Source: Ruegeria intermedia (GTDB taxonomy: Bacteria > Pseudomonadota > Alphaproteobacteria > Rhodobacterales > Rhodobacteraceae). From it: DNA of 64,000 bases. Shown here piece by piece: positions 41,498 through 49,872 of the stretch. Where the stretch lies: assembly GCF_900129345.1 (NCBI RefSeq), contig NZ_FQVK01000014.1:1-64000 (forward strand). The letters run 5' to 3'. Position 1 is the stretch's first letter, and every line of letters begins with the position of its first letter. The notes under the pieces were generated by a model that searched no databases, was not told the origin of the DNA, and saw only the letters and a list, made by a program, of their open reading frames with translations. The position numbers and the translations under genes were made by a program.

Positions 41498-44005
41498 ATG
41501 AAAACCCAAGTCAAAGCATTGATCGTTGGCGGCGGCGCCATCGGCACGTCGATTGCCTATCACCTGGCCAAGGCGGGCTGGGACGATGTCATGCTGATCG
41601 AACGCGACGAACTGACTGCGGGGTCCACCTGGCACGCGGCGGGTCTGCTGCCGCTGTTCAACATGTCCTACGCGACGACCCACATCCACAAGTATTCGGT
41701 GGACTTCTACAAGACGCTCGAGGCGGAAACGGGTCTGAATGCGGGCTTCTCGGTGGTGGGCAACCTGCGCATGGCCCAGACGCAGGAGCGTATGGACGAA
41801 TACATGCTCTACGCCTCGACCGCCGAGACCTGTGGCGTGCCCTATGAATGGCTGAGCCCGGCCCAGATCAAGGAGCGTTGGCCGCTGGTGCGGACCGAGG
41901 ACCTGGTCGGCGCGATCTATCACCCGACCGACGGCTACATCAACCCGGCCGACGTGACCATGGCGATGGCCAAGGGCGCCCGTCAGCGCGGCGTGACGAT
42001 CGAGCGCAAGTGGCAGGCCGACGCCTTTGAATGGAAAGGCGACCACTGGGACGTGACCCTGACCAAGATGGTCGAAAAGGGCGGCAACCTGGTCCCGTCG
42101 GACGAGCAGATCGTGGTCTCGGCCGAACATGTGGTGACCGCCTCGGGCAACCACGCGCAGCGCACGGCGCGGATGCTGGGGATCAAGATTCCCGCGATCC
42201 CGGTCGAGCATCAGTTCATCGTCACCGAACCCGATGCCGAGTTGGTCAAGTTCCGCGAGGCCGGCAACCCCGAGCATCCGGTTCTGCGCGACGCCGACGC
42301 CAAGTGGTATGTCCGCGAGGAACGCGGCGGCTGGATCCTGGGCCCCTACGAGCGCAACGCGCCGGCCCGGTTCGAATATGGCGTGCCCGACAGCTTCCGC
42401 GCCGACCTCTTCCCGCTGGATCTCGAGCGGATCGAAGAGGAATACATGAGCATGATCCACCGGATTCCGTCCACGGAAACCGTTGGTCTCAAGGACGATT
42501 TCAACGGCCCGATCTGCTATACCCCCGACGGCAACCCGCTGGTCGGCCCCGCGCCGGGTCTGCGCAACATGTGGCTGGCCGAGGGCTTCTCGTTCGGCAT
42601 CACCGCCGCCGGCGGCACCGGCTATTACCTGGCGCAGATGATGGTCGAGGGCGAGGCCGAGATCGACATGGCCTCGCTGGACCCGAAACGCTATTCCAGC
42701 AACTGGATGACCACCGAGTTCGCGGCCCGCAAGAACGAGGAGTGCTACGAGCACATCTACATCCTGCACCACCCGGACGAAGAGCGCGAGGCCTGCCGCC
42801 CGCTGCGCACCGCCCCGGCCTATGACCGCCAGAAGGCGCGCGGCGCGCAGTTCGGCTGGGTCAACGGCTGGGAACGTCCGAACTACTTTGGCCCGCTGGA
42901 TGCGCCCGAGAATTTCGACCACGACGCCCGCAGCTTCCGCCGCGGCGGCTGGTGGCAATATGCCGTGGAAGAGGCCAAGGCGATCCGTAACGGCGTCGGC
43001 CTGATCGACGCCACCGCCTTTACCAAGCACATCGTCAAAGGGCCGGGTGCGACCCAGTTCCTCGACTGGTTCACCTGCAACAAGCTGCCCAAGGTCGGCC
43101 GCATCAACCTGACCTATGCGCTGACCGATCACGGCACCACCCGCACCGAATACACCATCGTTCGCCTGAAAGAGCACGAGTATTACCTCGTCTCGGCCGG
43201 TGCCTGGACCGAGTATGACGCCGACTTCCTGCGCAAGGCGGCCGAGGACAAGATGGACGAGTTCGGCTACATCGAGATCCAGGACGTGACCACCCAGTGG
43301 GGCGTCTTCGCCATCGCCGGGCCGAAATCGCGCGACGTGCTGAAAGAGGTCATCAAGGACGCCGAGCCCGAAACCGCCCTGTCGAACAAGCGTTTCCCGT
43401 GGCTGTCGGCCCGCCGGATCGAACTGGGCATGTGCCCGGTCAATGCGATCCGCGTGGCCTATACCGGCGAACTGGGCTGGGAGCTGCACCACCCGATCGA
43501 GATGCAGAACTACCTGTTCGACCTGCTGGAACAGGCCGGCGAGAAGCACGGCATGAAGCTGGTCGGTGCGCGTGCGCAGAACTGGCTGCGGCAGGAGAAA
43601 TCCTATCGCGCCTTCGGCACCGAACTGGGCCGCGACGCCACCCCGCTCGAGGCCGACCTGCCGCGTTTCGTCGATCTGGACAAGGAGTTCCACGGCAAGG
43701 ACAAGCTGATCGAGACCGGCGTGCGGGTGAAATGCTGCACCCTGCTGATCGACGGGCCCGAGGATGCCGACCCGTGGGGCCGCGAGGCGCTCTATACGCC
43801 CGAAGGCGAGCGTGTGGGCCGTCTGACCTCGGGCGGCTACTCGGTGGCATTCGAGAAATCGATCGGCATGGGCTACGTCAAGCCCGAGCTGGCCGTGGAG
43901 GGCACGAAGCTGAAGGTCAAGATGTTCGACAAGCTGTGGGATGCGGTCGTGACCTGCGACAGCCCCTATGATCCCAAGAACGAGACCATCCGCAAGGACG
44001 GCTGA
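41498..44005 (+). CDS. FAD-dependent oxidoreductase with GcvT domain (dimethylglycine/sarcosine dehydrogenase-like)
   Basis: This 835-residue protein joins an N-terminal DAO domain (GGGAIGTSIAYHLAKAG at about 11-27; STWHAAGLL; NHAQRTARMLGIKIPAIPVE) to the FAO_M bridging region and a C-terminal GcvT folate-binding region (TKHIVKGPGATQFLDWFTCN; RVAYTGELGWELHHP; RLTSGGYSVAFEKSIGMGYV). Enzymes of this build demethylate N-methylated amines such as dimethylglycine or sarcosine and hand the methylene group to tetrahydrofolate. Roseobacters have many paralogues, so the substrate is open. ATG at 41498 follows CGGAGAG and starts exactly at the Rossmann strand. A hairpin terminator follows. Confidence 0.88.
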   Translation: MKTQVKALIVGGGAIGTSIAYHLAKAGWDDVMLIERDELTAGSTWHAAGLLPLFNMSYATTHIHKYSVDFYKTLEAETGLNAGFSVVGNLRMAQTQERMDEYMLYASTAETCGVPYEWLSPAQIKERWPLVRTEDLVGAIYHPTDGYINPADVTMAMAKGARQRGVTIERKWQADAFEWKGDHWDVTLTKMVEKGGNLVPSDEQIVVSAEHVVTASGNHAQRTARMLGIKIPAIPVEHQFIVTEPDAELVKFREAGNPEHPVLRDADAKWYVREERGGWILGPYERNAPARFEYGVPDSFRADLFPLDLERIEEEYMSMIHRIPSTETVGLKDDFNGPICYTPDGNPLVGPAPGLRNMWLAEGFSFGITAAGGTGYYLAQMMVEGEAEIDMASLDPKRYSSNWMTTEFAARKNEECYEHIYILHHPDEEREACRPLRTAPAYDRQKARGAQFGWVNGWERPNYFGPLDAPENFDHDARSFRRGGWWQYAVEEAKAIRNGVGLIDATAFTKHIVKGPGATQFLDWFTCNKLPKVGRINLTYALTDHGTTRTEYTIVRLKEHEYYLVSAGAWTEYDADFLRKAAEDKMDEFGYIEIQDVTTQWGVFAIAGPKSRDVLKEVIKDAEPETALSNKRFPWLSARRIELGMCPVNAIRVAYTGELGWELHHPIEMQNYLFDLLEQAGEKHGMKLVGARAQNWLRQEKSYRAFGTELGRDATPLEADLPRFVDLDKEFHGKDKLIETGVRVKCCTLLIDGPEDADPWGREALYTPEGERVGRLTSGGYSVAFEKSIGMGYVKPELAVEGTKLKVKMFDKLWDAVVTCDSPYDPKNETIRKDG

Positions 44006-44018
44006 TTGCTCCCGCTGT

Positions 44019-44047
44019 CAGGCGGCGCGCCCTGAATGCGCCGCCTG
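44019..44047 (+). terminator. Terminator hairpin after the FAD/GcvT gene
   Basis: CAGGCGGCGC (44019-44028) and GCGCCGCCTG (44038-44047) form a perfect ten-base-pair stem with a nine-base loop, thirteen bases after the stop. No T-run follows. Confidence 0.6.
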
Positions 44048-44057
44048 CGGCGGCCCA

Positions 44058-44245
44058 TGCCTCCGGCAGAGGTATTTTAGAACAGAAGAAGGGATTTGTT
44101 TACCATTCTCTGCAAGTCTGGAGATGCGGTACAGGCGGAGGCGCCGATGACCGCAACAGGAGAAGGCCCCCTGCCACAGGCGGGGGGCTGGATCATTTCT
44201 CGATCCGGCTGCTTCTTCTGTTTGAAAATACCTCCGCCGGAGGCA
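44058..44245. repeat. 34-base inverted repeat of the CCTCCGGC-GAGGTATTTT family
   Basis: TGCCTCCGGCAGAGGTATTT (start of 44058-44091, continuing to AACAGAAGAAG) recurs in inverted orientation at 44212-44245 with three mismatches. The arms are about 120 bases apart. Each arm resembles a dispersed intergenic repeat of Rhodobacteraceae that commonly lies at gene ends. Immediately next to it, 44245-44264 is a 20-base hairpin AAGCCTGCC-TT-GGCAGGCTT suited to end the convergent gene. Confidence 0.65.
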
Positions 44246-44283
44246 AGCCTGCCTTGGCAGGCTTTCCCGGCGCGGCATCTGGT

Positions 44284-44622
44284 TCAGTCCGAGGTCAGTT
44301 CATCGAAACATTCCAGCGCCTTGGCCGCATACATCATCGACGGCCCGCCGCCCATCTGAATGCTCATCGCCAGAACATCGGCAACCTCTTCGCGCGTTGC
44401 GCCCGCCTTGATCAGGGCTTCGACATGCAGCGAGATGCAGGGCTCGCACCGCACCGCGACCGAGATGCCGAGGGCGACGAATTCCTTGGTCTTGAAATCA
44501 AGCGTTCCGCCCTCCTTGACGGATTTGCCCAACGCACCGAAGGCACGGGCCGTGTCGGGGATCGCGCCGTTCAGGTTCCTCAGCCCCGATCGCGTGGCCG
44601 AGAGTTTTTCTTTCCAGCTCAT
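44284..44622 (-). CDS. AhpD-like / carboxymuconolactone decarboxylase-family protein
   Basis: The 112-residue protein has the family core FKTKEFVALGISVAVRCEPC followed by ISLHVEALIKAGATREEVAD, with the redox pair CEPC and the downstream His. AhpD-like proteins of this size are small all-helical peroxidase-type or disulfide-relay enzymes in the cytosol. The gene closes the leftward cluster that begins with the aldo/keto reductase, separated from the methyltransferase by about 70 bases. The exact substrate is unknown. Confidence 0.85.
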   Translation of the reverse strand: MSWKEKLSATRSGLRNLNGAIPDTARAFGALGKSVKEGGTLDFKTKEFVALGISVAVRCEPCISLHVEALIKAGATREEVADVLAMSIQMGGGPSMMYAAKALECFDELTSD

Positions 44623-44695
44623 GTGCAGCTACCTTTCGAAAACATCTCATTGCCCGCATGTGTATAGGGTCTGGGGGCTGCCTCTTTGATCTCGA

Positions 44696-45349
44696 TCAGG
44701 TGACCGGTTTTTCCGCGACAAGGGCCAGATTGTTTGCAGGCATCTCGACGACCCGCGCCAGTTCCAGCCCCGCGTCCTGCATAAGGTCGATCATGTCGAA
44801 ATCGTCCTTGTAGCCGATTTCGGGATCCTGCGCGGTCAGGGTGGCATGAAATCTGGCATCGCCTTCGCTGGTCAGTTCCCCGGCCCGCATGAACGGGCCA
44901 TACAGGACGAAACGCCCGCCGGGTGCAAGGGCACGGGCGGCCTCGGTGATGATGGCCTCTGCCTCGGGCTGGCTGATGAGGTGCAGTAGGTTGATCAGCA
45001 CGATCAGGTCCTGCCCACCGTGCCGGTCCGCCCAGCCACGCTCGGTCGCGTCCAGCGCGATGGCCGGGGCTACGTTCGGCAGGTCCCTGGCATAATCGTC
45101 GATGCTGGCGCGCCGCGCGGCGTCGATCTCGGTCGGCTGCCATCTGAGCGCGGGCAGCCGTTCGGCAAAAGCGGCAACATGCTGGCCGGTACCGCTGGCC
45201 AGTTCCAGCGCCTTGCCACCCGCCGGCGCCACCTGCTCTAGCAGTTCGCTCAATGGCCCCGTGTTGCGCGCGGCCGAGGGTGAGAACAGGCGGGCACCTT
45301 CCGCCGGCTCGGCGACACTTGCTGTCGGAGGAAGCTTGCGTTTGCTCAT
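44696..45349 (-). CDS. DUF938 SAM-dependent methyltransferase-like protein
   Basis: The 217-residue protein starts MSKRKLPPTASVAEPAEGAR, continues into LFSPSAARNTGPLSELLEQV and has the SAM-binding GGKALELASGTGQHVAAFAE, then INLLHLISQPEAEAIITEAA and APGGRFVLYGPFMRAGE. This is the DUF938 pattern; the biological substrate is unknown. The ATG at 45349 overlaps the stop of the FAD oxidase gene (ATGA), which fixes the start against a longer frame. It lies in one transcript with the oxidase and the aldo/keto reductase. Confidence 0.85.
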   Translation of the reverse strand: MSKRKLPPTASVAEPAEGARLFSPSAARNTGPLSELLEQVAPAGGKALELASGTGQHVAAFAERLPALRWQPTEIDAARRASIDDYARDLPNVAPAIALDATERGWADRHGGQDLIVLINLLHLISQPEAEAIITEAARALAPGGRFVLYGPFMRAGELTSEGDARFHATLTAQDPEIGYKDDFDMIDLMQDAGLELARVVEMPANNLALVAEKPVT

Positions 45350-46419
45350 GTTCTGAACCTGCCCGGGCGCAGGGCGGCAACCGTGACCGCATCCAGTTCC
45401 GGCGCCGTGCCCGCAACCAGATCCGCCACCAGCCTGGACGCCGCCGGCGCGGTCTGGAAGCCATAGCCGCCCTGACCCGCGCACCAGACAAAGCCGGGCG
45501 TCGCGGGATCGGGCCCCAGAACCAGCCGCCGGTCGGGCGAGAAACTGCGCAGCCCGGCCCAGCTGGTCTCCAGCCGGGTGACGGGCTCGGTCACCATCGC
45601 CTCGTAGCGCGCCAGCCCCTCGGCCAGCACCATGTCGTCGGCCCAGGCGTCATGCGGCTCGACCAGGTCGGCATCGGCGGGCGACACCAGCAACTTGCCG
45701 GCGTCCGGCTTGGCATACCAGCTTTCGTTCACCCCCAAGAGCATCGGCCATGTCGAGACGTCCTGCCCGCCCGGGGCAGGGATGCGCGCCATCGAGCGGC
45801 GGCAGGGCGTAATACCGATTGGCGCGACACCCGCCAGTTTTGCAACCTCATCGGCCCAGGCCCCGGCCGCGTTGACCAGCATCCGGGCTTCGAACGCCTC
45901 TGTGGCCTGAACGATCCAGTGACCGTCACGACGGATTTCCGCGACCTTCTGCCTGGTCAAAACCTGACCGCCGTTGCCACGGATTTCGCGGGCAAAGTCC
46001 TGCAGCATCCGGTCGGTGTCGATGTCCCAGGCCGCCTCGTGCCAGGCGGCAAAGCCCACGGTTTCGGGGTTCAGGATCGGCACGCGGGCGATTGCCTGAT
46101 CCATCGGGATCGGGGTCAGCCCCAGGGTTTCCGTATCCGCCTCGAAATCTGCCCGCTGGTCGGGGCCGGCCACCAGCATCAGGCCTCGCGGGCTGAGATA
46201 TCCGCCATTCGCGCTGCGGTGATAGTCGCCGCTGGCCTTGCTGAGGGTCACGACCTCCGGCAACCCGTAATTCGCCTCATAGAGGGCCGCCGACCGCCCC
46301 GAGGCGTGATACCCCAGCGCCTCCTCGGCCTCGAGCACCACCACCTTGCCGTGGGATGACAGCCGTGCGCCCGCGCTCAACCCGGCGATGCCGCCGCCGA
46401 TTACCAGAAAGTCGATCAT
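45346..46419 (-). CDS. FAD-dependent amino-acid oxidase/dehydrogenase (DauA-like)
   Basis: The 357-residue protein begins MIDFLVIGGGIAGLSAGARL with a classic FAD dinucleotide-binding motif, followed by VVVLEAEEALGYHASGRSAA and LYEANYGLPEVVTLSKAS. These segments are close to D-arginine dehydrogenase DauA, which oxidatively deaminates D-amino acids. NAAGAWADEVAKLAG and CAGQGGYGFQTAPAASRLVA complete the DAO fold. It overlaps both neighbours by four bases. Substrate assignment is by resemblance only. Confidence 0.8.
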   Translation of the reverse strand: MIDFLVIGGGIAGLSAGARLSSHGKVVVLEAEEALGYHASGRSAALYEANYGLPEVVTLSKASGDYHRSANGGYLSPRGLMLVAGPDQRADFEADTETLGLTPIPMDQAIARVPILNPETVGFAAWHEAAWDIDTDRMLQDFAREIRGNGGQVLTRQKVAEIRRDGHWIVQATEAFEARMLVNAAGAWADEVAKLAGVAPIGITPCRRSMARIPAPGGQDVSTWPMLLGVNESWYAKPDAGKLLVSPADADLVEPHDAWADDMVLAEGLARYEAMVTEPVTRLETSWAGLRSFSPDRRLVLGPDPATPGFVWCAGQGGYGFQTAPAASRLVADLVAGTAPELDAVTVAALRPGRFRT

Positions 46420-47354
46420 GTTTGCTCCTCCAGCCGGTCCGTGGCCGGCGGTGGGGTTGGACTGAAGGAAGTAATTGTCTGATACAGCTCGGGGGACAGC
46501 TCATGGGACAGCGCCGCCAACGACGGCGCCAGTTGTTCGGCGTTTCGGGCCGAGATGATCGGCATCGGGTGATAGGGGCTTGCCGCGACCCAGGCCACCG
46601 CCAAAGTCGCCGGATCGACTCCGATTTCGGCCGCCAGCTCGGCCAACCGGGTCGCGGCCTCGGCCATCCAGCCGGCCCCGTAGCGGCTTGCATAGCGTTC
46701 ATCTTCGGCCAGCCGCCCGCCGCCGCCGCGCGCGTACTTGCCGGTCAGCAGACCGCCGCCCAGCGGAGAATAGGAAAACACGGCGATTCCCTGGTCGGAA
46801 CACATGGGCAGGATCTCGACCTCGGCCTGACGCTTGACGAGGTTGTACATCGGCTGCAGCGCGTCGATCGTCAGATCGAACTGCGCGGCGACCCGTGCGG
46901 CTTTCATCACCTGCCAGGCGGCAAAGTTCGACAGGCCCACATATCGGATCTTGCCGGCCTGTTTCAGGCGGGCGAAACACTCCATCGTCTCGGCCAGATC
47001 GGTTTCGGGATCGAACCGGTGCAGGTACAGCAGGTCGATCACGTCCTGCCCAAGCCGGGCGCGCGAGATCTCGAACTGGCTTTCGATGTTTGCCGCCCCC
47101 GCGCCGCCCGTATACCCGACCTTGGTCGCAATCAGCAGATCGTCGCGCTCGGGCGCGATCATCTGGCCCAGCAAGGTTTCCGAGGCGCCATCGGCGTAGA
47201 CATATGCCGTGTCGAAATGCCTGATCCCGGCCGCCCGGCAGGCATCAAACATCTCCCGGCTCTGGTCTGCGTCGGCGCGGCCGCCGAACTGCATCGTGCC
47301 GAAGGCGTATCCGCGCACGGGTGCGCCGTTGAGGGTGGTAAGGTACTGGGTCAT
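46416..47354 (-). CDS. Aldo/keto reductase
   Basis: The 312-residue protein shows the TIM-barrel AKR pattern: GTMQFGG at the start, catalytic Asp48 and Tyr53 in IRHFDTAYVYADGASE, Lys78 in LLIATKVGY, His in LLYLHRFDPE, then YVGLSNFAAWQV and FSYSPLGGGLLTGKYARGGG. It reduces aldehydes or ketones with NADPH. It is the first gene of the leftward cluster 47354-44284 and overlaps the oxidase gene by four bases. Its natural substrate is not apparent. Confidence 0.88.
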   Translation of the reverse strand: MTQYLTTLNGAPVRGYAFGTMQFGGRADADQSREMFDACRAAGIRHFDTAYVYADGASETLLGQMIAPERDDLLIATKVGYTGGAGAANIESQFEISRARLGQDVIDLLYLHRFDPETDLAETMECFARLKQAGKIRYVGLSNFAAWQVMKAARVAAQFDLTIDALQPMYNLVKRQAEVEILPMCSDQGIAVFSYSPLGGGLLTGKYARGGGGRLAEDERYASRYGAGWMAEAATRLAELAAEIGVDPATLAVAWVAASPYHPMPIISARNAEQLAPSLAALSHELSPELYQTITSFSPTPPPATDRLEEQT

Positions 47355-47479
47355 GTCTGCGCCCGAATGGTGGCTGTTTGGACGAAACGCCGGAACAATC
47401 CGTCCCCCTTGTTAAAGCGGGGTTGAATTTGCGCATCAACCCATCCAATCCTGTTCTGCAAGATTTTCAGGAGGCGGAA

Positions 47480-47911
47480 TTGACCGGCGCAGACATTCAC
47501 CCGATGGCCACGGGGCATATCCCCTCATATGTGACGCAGGCGGATGGAAGCGACTTTCTGTTCACCTTCATGGTATTCTTCACCGTGGGTGTGGTCGTTC
47601 TGATCGGGGTCGGGTACCTGACCCTGCATTCGGTGCCGGAAAAGATGGCGCATGAAAACAACCATCCTCAATTTCAGTTGGTCGGGATTCTGGCGCTGCT
47701 GGCCCTGTTCACCCACAACGGCATCTTCTGGATTGCCGCGATCCTGGTGGCGGGTTTCCAGTTTCCCGATTTCGCGGCGCCGCTGCGTTCGATTGCCGAC
47801 GCCATCCGGTCATTGGCACCGGGTCGCGGCCTGCCACCCGAGCCGGAGGCGCCCCCAGCGCCGGTGACCGACCAGGGGACCCGCACCGAGGGGGACGTGG
47901 CCGATGCTTGA
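47480..47911 (+). CDS. DUF3302 inner-membrane protein (YibI-like), TTG start
   Basis: A TTG at 47480 stands five bases after GGAGG (47470-47474) and gives 143 residues; ATG at 47504 is an alternative. Two membrane segments are clear: FLFTFMVFFTVGVVVLIGVG and LVGILALLALFTHNGIFWIA. Between them LTLHSVPEKMAHENNHPQFQ matches the DUF3302 signature of E. coli YibI. The C-terminal tail is Pro/Glu-rich and cytosolic. It overlaps the HlyD-type gene, the same pairing as yibI-yibH, so the two probably form part of an export system without known substrate. Confidence 0.75.
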   Translation: MTGADIHPMATGHIPSYVTQADGSDFLFTFMVFFTVGVVVLIGVGYLTLHSVPEKMAHENNHPQFQLVGILALLALFTHNGIFWIAAILVAGFQFPDFAAPLRSIADAIRSLAPGRGLPPEPEAPPAPVTDQGTRTEGDVADA

Positions 47912-49136
47912 AACATTGATGTGCGCGTTGGTCACCGTTCTGCCGGATTTCCTGTTCCGCAGGTTCGTGCAGGGCAAGCGGATCGGGCATGAAATCACCC
48001 TGTTCACCATGTGGTACGAGCTGCGCTGGGGCCTGACCACCTGTGCGATCCTCGCGCTGACCGTGATCACCACGCTGTTCTACTTTCACCCGGCCAGCAA
48101 GACCGCGGCGTCGTATTTCCGCACGGTGACGATCCTGCCGCAGTTGGGCGGGCGGGTGTCCGAGGTCTATGTGACCAACAACCAGACCGTCACCGCAGGG
48201 CAGCCGATCTTCCGGATCGAGGATTTCACCCAGAAGGCCCAGGTCGAGGCGGCCCATGCGCAGATCGCCCAGATCCAGGCCTCGTTGAAAGTGGCCGAGA
48301 CCGATCTGGCCGAAGCCGAGGCCGGCATTGCGGCGGCCAAGGCCGCGCTGGATCAGGCCCTTGAGGACCTCGAGCGCAACACGACTTTGCGCGACGAGGG
48401 CTCCAGCGCCGTGCGGCTGGCCGAGATCGACCGGCTGGAAAACCTGGTGGCCGAGCGTCAGGCTCAGGTGCGCGCGGCCGAGTCGAAGAAGGCCGCCGTC
48501 GTCCAGCAGATCGAAGAATTGATCCCCGCCCAACTGGCCAGCGCAAACGCGCAGCTGGATGCCGCCTTGGCCGAGTTGGACAAGACGGTCGTCAGTGCCG
48601 GCGTGACCGGCCGGGTCGAGCAGTTCGGGCTGCAAGTCGGCGACTATGTCAGCCCGCTTCTGCGTCCGGCGGGCATTCTTGTACCTTCAACCTCGGGGCG
48701 TGATAGGTTCCAGGCCGCCTTCAACCAGATGAGTGCGCAGGTGATCAAACCCGGCATGATCGGAGAGCTGGGCTGCATGACCAAGCCGTTCACGGTGATC
48801 CCGGTCGTGGTGGTGCAGGTGCAGGACGTGATCCCATCGGGGCAGATCCGGCCCACGGACGAGCTGCGCGACGTGCAGGCCAATACCAATCCGGGCTCGA
48901 TCCTCGTCTATCTCGAGCCGCTGTATGACGGCATGGCCGACACGATCCCGCCGGGCAGCAACTGTCTGGCCAATGTCTATACCGACAATCACCACAAGCT
49001 CGAGGATGAAAGCCTGGGTTTCTGGCAAAGGGCCTTTTACCATGTGGTCGACACGATTGGTGTCGTTCATGCGGCGGGTCTGCGCTTGCGGCTGATCCTG
49101 ATGCCGGTCAACACATTGGTGCTCAGTGGGCACTAG
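47904..49136 (+). CDS. HlyD-family membrane-fusion protein (YibH-like)
   Basis: The 410-residue protein has one N-terminal membrane segment (LTTCAILALTVITTLFYFHP), a lipoyl-type half motif (VTILPQLGGRVSEVYVTNNQ followed by TVTAGQPIFRIEDF), a long coiled-coil hairpin rich in Ala and Glu (residues about 110-210), and the second half motif VVSAGVTGRVEQFGLQVGDY. The C-terminal beta part is longer than in many HlyD proteins and is of YibH type. It would sit in the inner membrane and reach across the periplasm. It overlaps the DUF3302 gene by eight bases, so the two are coupled. Confidence 0.85.
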   Translation: MLETLMCALVTVLPDFLFRRFVQGKRIGHEITLFTMWYELRWGLTTCAILALTVITTLFYFHPASKTAASYFRTVTILPQLGGRVSEVYVTNNQTVTAGQPIFRIEDFTQKAQVEAAHAQIAQIQASLKVAETDLAEAEAGIAAAKAALDQALEDLERNTTLRDEGSSAVRLAEIDRLENLVAERQAQVRAAESKKAAVVQQIEELIPAQLASANAQLDAALAELDKTVVSAGVTGRVEQFGLQVGDYVSPLLRPAGILVPSTSGRDRFQAAFNQMSAQVIKPGMIGELGCMTKPFTVIPVVVVQVQDVIPSGQIRPTDELRDVQANTNPGSILVYLEPLYDGMADTIPPGSNCLANVYTDNHHKLEDESLGFWQRAFYHVVDTIGVVHAAGLRLRLILMPVNTLVLSGH

Positions 49137-49206
49137 CCGCGTGAGGGAATCTGCGCTCGCGCCATTGTGTCTGGCCAAAACCGGGACCGCAGGCTAGGTG
49201 CCGCGC

Positions 49207-49824
49207 ATGTTCGATGCACAGATCCGCCCCATGATTGATCCGGTGCTGAACGCGCAGGGGCGCGTTCTGGCCCGGTTGGGCTTTACCGCCAACCAGATCA
49301 CGCTGATCGGGCTAGGGCTGGGGCTGCTGGCCTGCGGTCTGATCGCTGTGGAAAAGACGCTCTGGGCCTTGCTCCCGCTTCTGTTCTCGCGTCTGGCGGA
49401 TGGGCTGGATGGCGCCGTGGCCCGCGCGCGGGGTGGCACCGATTTCGGCGGCTATCTGGATATTACCTGCGATTTCCTGTTCTACGGCGCGGTCCCGTTC
49501 GCGTTCGTCGTCGCCGACCCTGCGGCCAACGGCTTGGCCGGGGCCTTTCTGCTGCTGTCTTTCTACGTCAACGGCACCAGCTTTCTGGGCTTTGCCCTGC
49601 TGGCCGACCGACACGGTCTGAAGTCCGCGGCACGGGGGAAGAAGGCGCTGTATTTCACCGGCGGTCTGCTGGAAGGCACCGAGACGATCGCTTTCCTGGT
49701 TCTGCTTTGCCTGCTGCCGCAGGCATTCGCGCCCATGGCCTGGGTGTTTGGGGGGCTATGTTTCCTGACGGCGGCGTCACGAGTTCTTCTGGCCTGGCGC
49801 AGTTTTCAGGACAAAGGGCAATAA
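49207..49824 (+). CDS. CDP-alcohol phosphatidyltransferase-family membrane protein
   Basis: The 205-residue protein contains the family signature DGAVARARGGTDFGGYLDIT followed by CD, that is D-G-x2-A-R-x7-G-x3-D-x3-D, and about six hydrophobic membrane segments. Members transfer a phosphatidyl or phosphoalcohol group from a CDP-alcohol in lipid synthesis. The spacing in the signature is one residue shorter than in PgsA-type enzymes. ATG at 49207 has AGGTG at 49195-49199; GTG at 49198 is an alternative. Which alcohol is used cannot be told. Confidence 0.85.
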   Translation: MFDAQIRPMIDPVLNAQGRVLARLGFTANQITLIGLGLGLLACGLIAVEKTLWALLPLLFSRLADGLDGAVARARGGTDFGGYLDITCDFLFYGAVPFAFVVADPAANGLAGAFLLLSFYVNGTSFLGFALLADRHGLKSAARGKKALYFTGGLLEGTETIAFLVLLCLLPQAFAPMAWVFGGLCFLTAASRVLLAWRSFQDKGQ

Positions 49825-49825
49825 A

Positions 49826-49851
49826 AAAGCCCGCCGAATGGGGCGGGCTTT
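49826..49851. terminator. Bidirectional terminator between convergent genes
   Basis: AAAGCCCGCC (49826-49835) pairs perfectly with GGCGGGCTTT (49842-49851) around a six-base loop, preceded by an A-run on one side and ending in TTT on the other. It is placed right between the stops of the phosphatidyltransferase and the BMP gene. Confidence 0.85.
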
Positions 49852-49872
49852 CCTGTGCTTTTGCCATCCGGC

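Noticed and set aside
39782..43693. Open frame of about 1300 codons on the minus strand opposite the D-lactate-type dehydrogenase and FAD/GcvT genes
   Set aside because: Its translation is low in complexity and rich in His, Arg, Gly and Val, typical of the mirror of GC-rich genes. The plus-strand genes have clear family motifs throughout.
44619..45491. Alternative minus-strand frame overlapping the DUF938 gene
   Set aside because: Arg-rich, without motifs, and out of frame with the recognised SAM-binding protein.
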